From NCBI RefSeq assembly GCF_017643905.1, contig NZ_JAEPMO010000021.1, positions 1-36,753 of the forward strand: 36,753 nucleotides of DNA, in the 5' to 3' direction. Within the stretch, counting starts at the first letter, position 1. Each line of letters starts with the position of its first letter. Under the pieces are notes generated by a model. The model searched no databases. It saw only the letters and a program-made list of their open reading frames with translations, and was not told where the DNA came from. The position numbers were made by a program, and so were the translations under genes. Below, piece after piece: positions 1-7,465 of this stretch. Origin of the DNA: Marivita sp. Its GTDB lineage: Bacteria; Pseudomonadota; Alphaproteobacteria; Rhodobacterales; Rhodobacteraceae.

Positions 1-177
1 CCACATCCGGTCCGCCCAGAGAATGTGGTTGGCCGTGCTGAAGATCGACCCGAAAAACGCCTTTCGCTCCTTGCGCAACTCAGCCTCGGACAGAGTGTCA
101 AATGCAGCCCGTAACTGCTTGTTCTGCCAAGCATTATACCGCGCCATCGTCACGCAATATTCCGGGAATACGTACAT
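1..177 (-). CDS. DinB-family protein, N-terminal part, cut by window edge
   Basis: The first 59 codons read in frame from an ATG at 177 to the window edge with no stop. The peptide opens with a short leader and then has MARYNAWQNKQL, FFGSIFSTANHILWADRMW, which is the usual first helix and histidine-bearing second helix of the DinB/YfiT four-helix bundle fold. Family members are small metal-dependent proteins, several of them thiol S-transferases; the substrate here cannot be told. The ATG follows directly on the TAA of the upstream DUF1326 gene (stop 180-178), so the two are almost certainly co-transcribed and translationally coupled. The downstream metal-ligand histidines lie outside the window. 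Family call is by recognition of the N-terminus only. Confidence 0.75.
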   Translation of the reverse strand, partial: MYVFPEYCVTMARYNAWQNKQLRAAFDTLSEAELRKERKAFFGSIFSTANHILWADRMW

Positions 178-882
178 TTACTTGGGTCCGTGCCAGTCGA
201 TGGGGCAAATCTCGGCCGACTTGCCGCCAAAATCCCAGATCCGGCCATAGTCACGCACCTTGGACTTGGTGCCGCGTGCGGCAATGATGTCCGGTCCCAT
301 CCAATATTTGGAATTGGTGATCATCACCGGATGATCGGGGCTGGCCCCGTCTATCATCTCAATCTCGCCCTGGATCTTGCGTCCGATGTAAAGCCCGCGT
401 TTCTTGCCATCGCGCACGATCTCGACCTTTTCGCGCTCGGCCCCCACGATGTCGCTCACCAGCATGGTAAAGAGGCCCGTCGTACCGCCAGCCGCACCCG
501 AGAAAATCTGCAGGATGCCATTGTAGGCTTTGCCGCTCGCGCGCTCATCCACATAGGCCGCGACCTTCCAGCCACCTTCCGCCATACGCCCCGGAATTTC
601 GACCATCAGCCCGACATTCAGACCCGACAGGCTTTCGCCCTCGTAATGCCCCTCGTCGATGGCGATCGCCATCCACGCATAGCAATGCCCCTCGGTCGGG
701 GGGTGCGCGCCAAGGCTGACCACACAGGGACAGAACACGGTGCACGAGCAGTTCAGGAACAGCTCGCCTTTGATGGCCCAATCCGTCGGCGTCATCCGCC
801 GCCGCTTGGGGTTGTCCATCCGTTGATCAATCCTTTGACTGATCGGCAAGCGGTCCGCGTCGGGGCGTTTCTTGACAGCCAT
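178..882 (-). CDS. DUF1326 domain protein with Cys-rich motif
   Basis: This 234-residue soluble protein matches DUF1326: a start like DWAIKGELFLNCSC followed by FCPC, giving Cys45, Cys47, Cys51 and Cys53, with Cys67 a little later. The clustered cysteines suggest binding of a soft metal or a redox role, but no biochemical function is established for the family as far as I know. There is no signal peptide or membrane segment. The start at 882 is supported by a strong GGGAGG 6-7 bases upstream, although the first 30 residues are basic and poorly conserved-looking, so M22 or M30 remain possible. It sits one base after the stop of the DUF2182 gene and abuts the DinB gene, so the three form one transcription unit. 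DUF2182 and DUF1326 genes are commonly found together. Confidence 0.85.
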   Translation of the reverse strand: MAVKKRPDADRLPISQRIDQRMDNPKRRRMTPTDWAIKGELFLNCSCTVFCPCVVSLGAHPPTEGHCYAWMAIAIDEGHYEGESLSGLNVGLMVEIPGRMAEGGWKVAAYVDERASGKAYNGILQIFSGAAGGTTGLFTMLVSDIVGAEREKVEIVRDGKKRGLYIGRKIQGEIEMIDGASPDHPVMITNSKYWMGPDIIAARGTKSKVRDYGRIWDFGGKSAEICPIDWHGPK

Positions 883-883
883 C

Positions 884-1672
884 TTATCCTCCCATGACCA
901 AGGGCCAGCCGATCACCGCGACACCCGCGGCGATCAGCAAAACCCCCATTGGTTTTGTTGTATAATGCCCGATCTGGGGCAGTTTTTCGATCACCATGAA
1001 CAAGGTCGCCAGACCCATCCAGGCAAGGTTCATCACTCCGCCGACAAATCCCAGCGCCATGAAGCCCCAGCAGCACCCCACACAGAACGCACCAAGGCCA
1101 AGCCCCATACGCAACCCACCATCAAACCCGGTTTTCCAACGCGTCAGGAAATAGCTCATCGGGCTGTGGCAGACGCCGTGGCAGACCTCTTTCGCACGGG
1201 TGAACTGGAACGCGCCCACGGCGATCAACAATCCACCCTGAAACAGCGCGCTGCGTCCGATGCCAAGCATGTCGATCACGCCGCCGAACAAAAGCGCCAG
1301 TTGCACCGCGGCAATCAGCGCGGCAAAGGCGGCCCAAACGATGAAGTAGCCCAGCAGCACACCCCACCAGCCGATGCGGGTGCCATTGGCGCTGACCATC
1401 AGGTCTTCATAAGCACGCAGGGTCGGCACCATGGTGGGCAGCATCATCGCTGCCATCATCACCGCCCACATAGCGAACAGCGGACCGAACTCGGCCATGG
1501 GCATGTACATGTCCATCCGAGGGTCCATGTTGCGCATGGTTTCGCCCATCGGGCCGGGACGACCCAGTAGGTCCAGATCCATGCCCACGGCCATCATGTA
1601 AAGGAACACCCAAGACACGAGAATGGCGGCAAAGAACGACAGCCAACCAATCGTGCGCAGTGTTCCCTGCAT
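884..1672 (-). CDS. DUF2182 predicted metal-binding membrane protein
   Basis: A 262-residue integral membrane protein of the DUF2182 family (described as predicted metal-binding). Several hydrophobic segments are visible (about residues 8-28, 65-82, 95-130, 135-155, 190-225 and 240-258). It is striking for methionine: M42, M46, M49, M53, M55, M57 and M59 in the first loop, then M72, M73, M76, M77 and M81 in the next helix, and later HGVCHSP and FCVGCCWGFM. That content of Met, Cys and His is typical of soft-metal sites, so copper(I) handling is my inference, not a known fact. The start at 1672 has GGAGG seven bases upstream; an in-frame ATG at 1717 lies inside the operator and lacks a ribosome site. 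First gene of the DUF2182-DUF1326-DinB unit, divergent from the FadR-type regulator. Confidence 0.85.
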   Translation of the reverse strand: MQGTLRTIGWLSFFAAILVSWVFLYMMAVGMDLDLLGRPGPMGETMRNMDPRMDMYMPMAEFGPLFAMWAVMMAAMMLPTMVPTLRAYEDLMVSANGTRIGWWGVLLGYFIVWAAFAALIAAVQLALLFGGVIDMLGIGRSALFQGGLLIAVGAFQFTRAKEVCHGVCHSPMSYFLTRWKTGFDGGLRMGLGLGAFCVGCCWGFMALGFVGGVMNLAWMGLATLFMVIEKLPQIGHYTTKPMGVLLIAAGVAVIGWPLVMGG

Positions 1673-1694
1673 GTGGCATCCTCCAAGACTCAGC

Positions 1695-1723
1695 TTGACG
1701 CCATGAATGTCAGACAATTAAAT
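1695..1723 (+). promoter_or_regulatory. Possible promoter of the FadR-type regulator
   Basis: TTGACG at 1695-1700 is followed after 17 bases by TTAAAT at 1718-1723. If used, transcription would begin near 1730, at most a few bases before the ATG at 1733, giving a nearly leaderless mRNA. This fits the absence of any ribosome binding site before that ATG. The operator would cover the -10 box. The -10 match is only 4 of 6. Confidence 0.35.
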
Positions 1724-1731
1724 GTCTGACA
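1708..1731. promoter_or_regulatory. Double palindromic operator between DUF2182 and FadR-type regulator
   Basis: Two 9-base half sites, TGTCAGACA (1708-1716) and TGTCTGACA (1723-1731), are exact inverted copies separated by ATTAAA. Each half is itself a palindrome of form TGTC-N-GACA, so this can also be read as two tandem operators with centres 15 bp apart. Each contains GT-N3-AC, the core recognised by the FadR branch of GntR regulators. The second site ends one base before the regulator's start codon. The natural reading is autoregulation plus control of the divergent DUF2182 unit. Confidence 0.7.
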
Positions 1732-1732
1732 A

Positions 1733-2458
1733 ATGAAAAATCAAACCGCCGCCCCCAGCCTGTCAGCCGCGATTGCCGACGCCATCCGCTCGGACATCGT
1801 CGAGGGGCGTCTGCTTGTCGGCGACCGCCTGCCGTCTGAGGCAGAGCTGGCAGATCAACACGGCGTGTCTCGCGCCACCGTGCGCGAAGCCTTGAAACGG
1901 TTGGCCGCGCAGTCGTTGATCCGCACCGAACGCGGCGCGTTTGGCGGGGCTTTCGTCAATCACCTTTCCTATGAGGAAGCCCGGGCCCAGCAAGTCACCA
2001 CCTCGACCTTGCTGCTGGGGATGAACGCGATCAGCTTTCAGGTTGCCTGCGAAGCCCGCTACGCGCTCGAACGCAGTTGCACCGCTTTGGCCGCTGAACG
2101 GCGCACGGACACGTTGCTCAACGCGATGCGGAACGAGATCGACACCCAATCCACACCCGACCTGTCCGACGAGGCGTTCTGCGCCTCTGATGTGGCCTTC
2201 CACCGCGCTCTGGTCGATTGCGCTGGCAACGAGGTGCTGAGCTATCACCTTGCTGGCAGCGTCGAGGCGATGCAGCCCCTGATGAACATGATCACCTTCA
2301 CCGCCCGCAGCCGGGCCGAGATTATCGACCTGCATCGCGCCATCGTGGCTGGTCTGGAAATCCGTGATGTGGCGTCGGTGGACCGGGCGCTGGCGATACT
2401 CGAAGCCTACACGATCACACTGGGGCAGTCGGTCCTCAAAGCCCGTGCCACGCGCTGA
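1733..2458 (+). CDS. GntR-family transcriptional regulator, FadR subfamily
   Basis: A 241-residue regulator. Residues 8-72 are a GntR winged helix-turn-helix (IRSDIVEGRLLVGDRLPSEA, then VSRATVREALKRLAAQSLI). The remainder is an all-helical FCD ligand domain with the expected acid/histidine metal positions (SDVAFHRALV, then a His in DLHRAIV). FCD regulators bind a small carboxylate, often through a metal ion, and release DNA. Start at 1733 is the only sensible ATG but has no ribosome site, consistent with a leaderless message. Divergent from the DUF2182 unit and convergent with the ccdA-like gene, whose stop lies only 6 bases away. Ligand unknown. The neighbouring metal-related genes suggest it may respond to a metal or metabolite rather than fatty acids. 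Confidence 0.9.
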   Translation: MKNQTAAPSLSAAIADAIRSDIVEGRLLVGDRLPSEAELADQHGVSRATVREALKRLAAQSLIRTERGAFGGAFVNHLSYEEARAQQVTTSTLLLGMNAISFQVACEARYALERSCTALAAERRTDTLLNAMRNEIDTQSTPDLSDEAFCASDVAFHRALVDCAGNEVLSYHLAGSVEAMQPLMNMITFTARSRAEIIDLHRAIVAGLEIRDVASVDRALAILEAYTITLGQSVLKARATR

Positions 2459-2464
2459 GAGCTG

Positions 2465-3217
2465 TTAACCCAGAAGCGCCAGTCCCGGGAAAGTCTCCAG
2501 CAGCCAGAAGGCGAAGGACGTGAACGCCCCGGTGACAAGCGCAATACCCACGATCACCAGCAACGCGCCCATCGCCAGTTCGATCTTGCGCATGTGCTTC
2601 TTGATCCGGTTCATCAGACCCATCGCCCGCGTCATAAACATCGCCGCCAGCAGGAACGGAATGCCCAGTCCTGCCGCATAAACGCCCAGCAGAACCGTTC
2701 CTCGGGCCACAGACGCCTCGGACGCCGCCAAGGACAGGATGGCGCCCAATTGCGGGCCGATACACGGAGTCCAGCCAAAGGCAAAGGCAAGGCCCAGCAC
2801 ATAGGCCCCGAACGCCGAGCCTCCGTGATCCCCGGCCTCGATCCGCTTTTCCGTGTCCAGAAACGGAATGCGGAAAATGCCCAAGAAATGCAGACCGAAC
2901 AAGATCACCACAACGCCAGAGGCCTGTGCCAATTGTGTCTGGTATTCGAGGAAGAACGCCCCAAAGGCCGACGCGGTGAACCCAAGCAGGATGAAGATCG
3001 TCGACAGACCCAGCACAAAGAACATTGCCGAGATCACGGCCTTTCTGCGCCCCGAGCCCCCCTGCTCCATGTCGGCCACGCTGACCCCTGACATATAGGC
3101 CAAGTACGGCGGCACGATGGGCAGCACACAGGGGCTGAGGAACGACAGCGCCCCCGCCAGAAGCGCGATGCTCATGGCCGGAAACAGGGCGGCGTCGATG
3201 ATCTGAAATTCCAACAT
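2465..3217 (-). CDS. ccdA: CcdA-family thiol-disulfide membrane transporter
   Basis: A 250-residue six-helix membrane protein of the CcdA/DsbD-beta family, which carries electrons from cytoplasmic thioredoxin to periplasmic thiol proteins, for example for cytochrome c maturation or copper protein assembly. The two reactive cysteines are in place: Cys30 in LSPCVLP and Cys152 in WTPCIGP, each at the start of a three-helix repeat. I chose the ATG at 3217 because it gives the normal family N-terminus; GAGGG sits very close before it, so a TTG one codon later is also possible. A longer frame to 3310 adds 31 non-hydrophobic residues and has no ribosome site. Divergent from the TusA-like gene 115 bases away. 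Which periplasmic partner it serves is not shown. Confidence 0.88.
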   Translation of the reverse strand: MLEFQIIDAALFPAMSIALLAGALSFLSPCVLPIVPPYLAYMSGVSVADMEQGGSGRRKAVISAMFFVLGLSTIFILLGFTASAFGAFFLEYQTQLAQASGVVVILFGLHFLGIFRIPFLDTEKRIEAGDHGGSAFGAYVLGLAFAFGWTPCIGPQLGAILSLAASEASVARGTVLLGVYAAGLGIPFLLAAMFMTRAMGLMNRIKKHMRKIELAMGALLVIVGIALVTGAFTSFAFWLLETFPGLALLG

Positions 3218-3332
3218 ACCCTCGACATATGCCAAGCCTTGGGGGCTGTCACGCGACGCGGGGTCACATGATCGTGCCAAGAATCGTGCCAAGCCAGTGG
3301 ACAGCGACATCGGACACGCCTAAATCGCGTGT

Positions 3333-3554
3333 ATGAGTGAACATCTCGATGCCACCGGGCTTCTGTGCCCCCTGCCCGTGCTCAAGGCGCGCAAGCGTCT
3401 TATGGGTCTGTCGTCCGGCAGCGAATTGCACGTGCTGACCGACGACCCGGCCGCCATCGTCGACATGCCGCATTTCTGCAATGAGGCTGGGCACACGCTA
3501 GTCAAAAGCGAGGAACAGGGCGCTGCCATGCTTTGGGTGATCCGCAAGGCATAG
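3333..3554 (+). CDS. TusA-family sulfurtransferase-like protein
   Basis: A 73-residue protein with the complete TusA/SirA hallmark LDATGLLCPLPVLKARKRL: the CPxP motif with reactive Cys12, on a small two-layer alpha/beta domain. Family members carry persulfide sulfur for tRNA thiolation, molybdenum cofactor or sulfur oxidation, or act in selenium handling. Which role applies is not visible, as no Tus relay or sulfur-oxidation gene is nearby. A second Cys (DMPHFCNEAGH) is present. No clear ribosome site precedes the ATG. Transcription ends at the hairpin directly downstream. The location beside CcdA may mean a shared thiol theme but could be chance. Confidence 0.88.
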   Translation: MSEHLDATGLLCPLPVLKARKRLMGLSSGSELHVLTDDPAAIVDMPHFCNEAGHTLVKSEEQGAAMLWVIRKA

Positions 3555-3565
3555 CCGAAAACGCA

Positions 3566-3596
3566 AAACGCCCCCGTGCAAAACACGAGGGCGTTT
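3566..3596. terminator. Bidirectional intrinsic terminator between tusA-like gene and rne
   Basis: A 13-bp stem with a single mismatch (3566-3578 with 3584-3596) and loop CAAAA. On the minus strand the stem is followed by TTTTGCGTTTT, making it a good terminator for rne. On the plus strand the right arm itself ends in TTT followed by CGTT, weaker but usable for the TusA-like gene. It lies 11 bases past the tusA stop and 21 bases past the rne stop. Confidence 0.85.
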
Positions 3597-3617
3597 CGTT
3601 GGTCGATCGGTCAGAGA

Positions 3618-6443
3618 TCAGCGGCCAAGAGACCACCAACCACGACGCTTTTTCTTGTTGCTGTCGTCGGACGCACTTTCGGCATCGGCCCCGACCGTTT
3701 CCGGTTCAGGCGACGCCGCCGGAGGTTCTTCCGACACGGCTTCGGCAACCGGAGCCGGTTCCTCGGTGACGTCTGGCGCAGTTGCTTCGGCCTCGACCGT
3801 CTCCGGTGCCGCCAATTCCGGCACGGGGGCGATCTCTTCGGCAGGGATCACGGCCGCGGCAGGAGCCTCGGTTTCAGGAGCCTTCTTTGCCCGCGAACGG
3901 CGCGCCGGAGATTTCTTCGCCTTGGGTGCGTCTGCCGCTTCGGCAACCGCCTCTACGGTCTCTTCAGCGGCCTCAACAGCACCGTCAGCATCCGCCTTGG
4001 GCTCTGCCTTCTTGCGGGACCGGCTGCGCGGCTTTTTCTTGGGCGCATCCTCTTCCGCAGGAGCAGCGTCGACTGCCTCAGCGTCGACCACAGGCGCATC
4101 TTCAACCTCTGCCTTGGCCGTCTTGGCCTCTGCCCCGTCCGCCTTGGCGGTGGAGCCCGACTTGCGGGACCGGCTGCGGGTTCGCTTGGGTTTGGCCGGA
4201 GTCTCGTCTGCGGCATCAGCATCTGACGTCGCATCGGATGCCGCGTCGGCTTCAACCACGTCTCCAGCGGCCTCGCCGTCGGAGGTTTCCTCCGACTCGC
4301 CAGCCTCGGCCCCGTTGTCGCCGTCGTCCTGACGATCGCGGTTGCGGTTGCGACCACGTCCGCCACGGCGCGACCGGCGGCGGCGCTTCTTCGGCTTGGA
4401 CTCATCCTCTTCGACGGTCTCAGTCACCGCGTCGACCTGATCCTCGCCCTCGTCCTCATCCTCGTCTTCCGCCGCATCCTCATCGACCTGATCCATCAGG
4501 GACAAGTTGACGGAAACGACATGGGCGGGGGCTTCGGGCACCACGCGGGTCGCTGTTTTGAACTTTTCGATGGTGAAGTCCGGGCGGACCAAATGCACAT
4601 CGCCTTCGATCCGCACTGACATGCCGTAACGCAGCTCGATCTGGGCGACATGTTCGCGCTTCTGGTTCATCAGGAAGTTCGCGATGGAGACCGGGCACTT
4701 GACCAGCACCTCGCGCGACCGGCGGCGCACGCCTTCTTCCTCGATCTGACGCAGCACTTGCAGCGCCATGTTGTCATCCGACCGGATCAACCCTGTACCA
4801 TGGCAGGCCGGGCACGGCTGGGTCGTCGCCTCGATCATGCCGGGACGCAGACGCTGGCGGGACATTTCCATCAGGCCAAAGCCGGAGATCCGGCCCACCT
4901 GAATCCGCGCACGGTCGTTCTTGAGCTTGTCCTTGATGCGCTTCTCGACGGCGGCGTTGTTCTTGCGCTCGTCCATGTCGATGAAGTCGATCACGATCAG
5001 ACCAGCAAGGTCACGCAGGCGCAACTGGCGCGCAACTTCTTCGGCGGCCTCAAGGTTGGTCTTGAGTGCCGTTTCCTCGATCGAGCCTTCCTTGGTGGCG
5101 CGGCCCGAGTTCACGTCGATGGCCACAAGCGCTTCGGTCACACCGATTACGATATAGCCGCCGGATTTGAGCTGCACCGTCGGGTTGAACATGCCCGACA
5201 GGTAGGACTCCACCTGATGACGCGCAAAGAGCGGCATCTGGTCGGCGTAATGTTTCACGTTCTTGGCATGGGACGGCATGATCATCTTCATGAAGTCCTT
5301 GGCGATGCGATAACCGCGTTCGCCCTCGACCAGAACCTCGTCGATGTCGCGGTTATAGAGATCGCGGATCGACCGTTTGATCAGGTCGCCTTCTTCATAG
5401 ATCTTCGCCGGCGCGATGGATTTCAGCGTCAGTTCGCGGATCTGCTCCCACAGACGCTGCAGGTATTCGTAGTCGCGCTTGATCTCGGTCTTGGTGCGCT
5501 TAGCGCCTGCCGTCCGGATGATGAGACCCGCGCCCTTGGGCACGTCGATCTCGTTGGCGATCTCTTTCAGCTTCTTGCGATCCGGCGCGTTGGTGATCTT
5601 GCGGCTGATGCCACCGCCCCGCGCGGTGTTCGGCATGAGCACACAGTACCGACCTGCCAGCGACAGATAGGTGGTCAGCGCCGCGCCCTTGTTGCCGCGC
5701 TCTTCTTTAACGACCTGCACCAGAAGGATCTGGCGCACCTTGATGACTTCCTGAATCTTGTAGCGCTTGGGGCGCGGCTTGCGGCGCGGGCGGATATCTT
5801 CCTCTGTGTCGTCATCGGCGACGGATTCGATGTTTTCATCCCGATCCGCCGGCTGGGACAGATCATCCTCGTCATCATCCTCGTCATGCAGCGCTGCGGA
5901 CTCTGATGTCTCGATATACTCGGGTTCTTCGACCGGAGTTTCCGCGACGGTTTCCATCGGCGACAGGCCTTCGGTGTCGTCGTCGCCCTCGTCCGAAAGG
6001 TCGATTGTCTCCATCCCGGAGATTTCGTCTGACACGTCTTTGGTTGTGACCGCGTCATCGCTGTCGGCCTTGGCGGCACGCGACCGATTGCGGCCCCGAC
6101 CACGACGTGATTTCGGCTTTTCGTCCTCGTCCTCACGACGCGCCTGACTTTCGGCATAGGCACGCTCTTCTTCCATCAGCGCTTCGCGGTCCGCGACCGG
6201 GATCTGATAGTAGTCGGGGTGGATTTCCGAAAACGCGAGGAAGCCGTGGCGATTGCCACCGTAATCCACGAACGCCGCCTGAAGCGACGGTTCGACCCGT
6301 GTTACTTTTGCGAGGTAGATGTTGCCAGCAAGCTGGCGTTTGTTTTCGGATTCAAAGTCAAATTCCTCAACCTTGGTTCCGTCGACCACCACAACGCGGG
6401 TTTCCTCCGCGTGGGTGGCATCGATAAGCATTTTCTTGGGCAT
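3618..6443 (-). CDS. rne: Ribonuclease E
   Basis: A 941-residue endoribonuclease that starts mRNA decay and matures rRNA and tRNA, and scaffolds the degradosome. The N-terminus and S1 domain run through residues 1-85, are interrupted by an acidic/basic low-complexity insert (about 85-225, typical of alphaproteobacterial RNase E), then resume. The catalytic aspartates are Asp443 in VAIDVNSGR and Asp486 in VIDFIDM. The zinc-link cysteines are Cys544 and Cys547 in CPACHG. After about residue 670 comes a disordered tail rich in Ala, Glu, Lys and Pro with an arginine-rich RNA-binding stretch (KKRRRRSRRGGRGRNRNRDR). Start chosen at the ATG at 6443, giving MPKKMLIDATHAEETRV, the family N-terminus; a longer frame to 6608 adds an unlikely basic leader. 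The low-complexity tail makes exact homology weak there. Confidence 0.97.
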   Translation of the reverse strand: MPKKMLIDATHAEETRVVVVDGTKVEEFDFESENKRQLAGNIYLAKVTRVEPSLQAAFVDYGGNRHGFLAFSEIHPDYYQIPVADREALMEEERAYAESQARREDEDEKPKSRRGRGRNRSRAAKADSDDAVTTKDVSDEISGMETIDLSDEGDDDTEGLSPMETVAETPVEEPEYIETSESAALHDEDDDEDDLSQPADRDENIESVADDDTEEDIRPRRKPRPKRYKIQEVIKVRQILLVQVVKEERGNKGAALTTYLSLAGRYCVLMPNTARGGGISRKITNAPDRKKLKEIANEIDVPKGAGLIIRTAGAKRTKTEIKRDYEYLQRLWEQIRELTLKSIAPAKIYEEGDLIKRSIRDLYNRDIDEVLVEGERGYRIAKDFMKMIMPSHAKNVKHYADQMPLFARHQVESYLSGMFNPTVQLKSGGYIVIGVTEALVAIDVNSGRATKEGSIEETALKTNLEAAEEVARQLRLRDLAGLIVIDFIDMDERKNNAAVEKRIKDKLKNDRARIQVGRISGFGLMEMSRQRLRPGMIEATTQPCPACHGTGLIRSDDNMALQVLRQIEEEGVRRRSREVLVKCPVSIANFLMNQKREHVAQIELRYGMSVRIEGDVHLVRPDFTIEKFKTATRVVPEAPAHVVSVNLSLMDQVDEDAAEDEDEDEGEDQVDAVTETVEEDESKPKKRRRRSRRGGRGRNRNRDRQDDGDNGAEAGESEETSDGEAAGDVVEADAASDATSDADAADETPAKPKRTRSRSRKSGSTAKADGAEAKTAKAEVEDAPVVDAEAVDAAPAEEDAPKKKPRSRSRKKAEPKADADGAVEAAEETVEAVAEAADAPKAKKSPARRSRAKKAPETEAPAAAVIPAEEIAPVPELAAPETVEAEATAPDVTEEPAPVAEAVSEEPPAASPEPETVGADAESASDDSNKKKRRGWWSLGR

Positions 6444-6889
6444 ATGTTCCGTGCGCACAACCGCCGCCGCCCCCACCTTTCGGTAAGGGGCCGGGATCGG
6501 GTGTGTCTTGTCATGGCGAGTGCGTGCGCAGCGGCTGGCCGGGGTGAAACACCCCGTTGCTCTGGCCTCATGTCCTGCGCGCGTTTCATCGCGTTTCTTC
6601 TCCGACACATGTCACAGGGGTGACCGCGTCCGTTGCGAACCTGATGTTCGGATAAACCTCAGGTGTTTGTAGAAGGCCTTTTGGGCCATATCAGCCTGCT
6701 CTGAACTCAGGACACTCTGCCGATGCTCAGAACAGCGAAACTCATGTACCCGCATTCCGTGAAACGGATTGGGCTAGCGACCACCATAAGGCCAGAGCCA
6801 TCCATTGCACAATGGGCAATCTCACCTTTTCCGAATATGTCTGACGTCCTATCACAACAGAACAGTCCGTGTTCCCAAAGAAAGACCCC
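6444..6889. other. Intergenic region with the rne leader
   Basis: This 446-base gap between divergent rne and the ybaK-like gene has no convincing gene. On the rne side it contains a 7-bp stem with a three-base loop (CGGGGTG at 6540-6546, CACCCCG at 6550-6556), about 97 bases before the rne start, and an inverted repeat ACCTGA/TCAGGT (6639-6644, 6659-6664). A long structured 5' leader for rne would fit the known RNase E autoregulation through its leader in enterobacteria, but this is inference. I see no promoter I would defend. Confidence 0.4.
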
Positions 6890-7357
6890 ATGAGCAAAAG
6901 CCTCGCCCGTGTGCGCACCGCCCTCGAAACACTGGGATTGCCTGCAGATATCCGCGATGTCGGGCAGGCCCGCACCGCTCAGGAGGCGGCTGACAGCGTG
7001 GGCTGTCACCTCGACCAGATCGCGAAATCCATCATCTTTCGCGCCGAAACCAGCGGCGATGCGGTGCTGTTTCTGACAGCGGGCGGCAATCGGGTCGATT
7101 CGAGCAAGGCATCGGCCTGCGCGGGCGAAGCCTTGGGCAAGGCGGATGCCGACCTGATCCGCGCACAGACAGGCTTTGCCATCGGGGGCGTGTCCCCTGT
7201 CGGGCACCTTAATCCGATCCGGGCCTGGCTGGATCCCCGGCTGCTGGAATTCGACGTGATCTGGGCCGCAGCAGGCACGCCGCGGCATGTTTTTCCGCTC
7301 GATCCCGCGCTGCTTCCAAAAATCTGCAACGCGCAAATAACTGATTTCACTTCATAA
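6890..7357 (+). CDS. YbaK/EbsC-type aminoacyl-tRNA deacylase
   Basis: A 155-residue protein of the YbaK/ProX deacylase domain, which hydrolyses mischarged aminoacyl-tRNAs such as Cys-tRNA(Pro) or Ala-tRNA(Pro). The key lysine is Lys46 in QIAKSIIFR, at the same position as in characterised YbaK, and the glycine-rich GFAIGGVSPVGH loop that forms the substrate pocket is intact. Start at the ATG at 6890, with only a weak GAAAGA upstream; a GTG seven codons earlier is possible. It is a single gene, without a prolyl-tRNA synthetase nearby. Which tRNA it edits is unknown. The stop is directly followed by the AT-rich leader of the DUF2852 gene. Confidence 0.88.
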   Translation: MSKSLARVRTALETLGLPADIRDVGQARTAQEAADSVGCHLDQIAKSIIFRAETSGDAVLFLTAGGNRVDSSKASACAGEALGKADADLIRAQTGFAIGGVSPVGHLNPIRAWLDPRLLEFDVIWAAAGTPRHVFPLDPALLPKICNAQITDFTS

Positions 7358-7366
7358 AGTAAGTAA

Positions 7367-7443
7367 ATGTAAAAAACATTCACATTCTTTCTTGAAATCA
7401 CCCAAACAAACTCCGATCTGTTCAATGTGAAAGACATTCACAT
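7367..7443 (+). promoter_or_regulatory. Two copies of a 19-bp dyad repeat before the DUF2852 gene
   Basis: Copy 1 (7367-7385) is ATGTAAAAAACATTCACAT and copy 2 (7425-7443) is ATGTGAAAGACATTCACAT; they differ at two positions and start 58 bases apart. Copy 2 is a perfect dyad, ATGTGAA and TTCACAT around five bases; copy 1 has one arm mismatch. The region is AT-rich for this genome. Copy 2 ends 22 bases before the DUF2852 start. Two similar dyads upstream of one gene suggest a regulator binding at two sites. The gap is one base too long for the Crp consensus. Confidence 0.55.
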
Positions 7444-7465
7444 CACACAAACAACGGAGTTGATA

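Noticed and set aside
1673-1717. Longer DUF2182 start at 1717
   Set aside because: The ATG at 1717 sits in the operator and has no ribosome site; 1672 has GGAGG.
4650-5906. Long open frame on the plus strand opposite rne (418 codons)
   Set aside because: It lies wholly across the conserved catalytic part of RNase E, its protein has no recognisable domain, and GC-rich third positions produce such antisense frames.
7425-7443. Crp site in the dyad before DUF2852
   Set aside because: TGTGA and TCACA are separated by seven bases, not six, so it is not a canonical Crp site.
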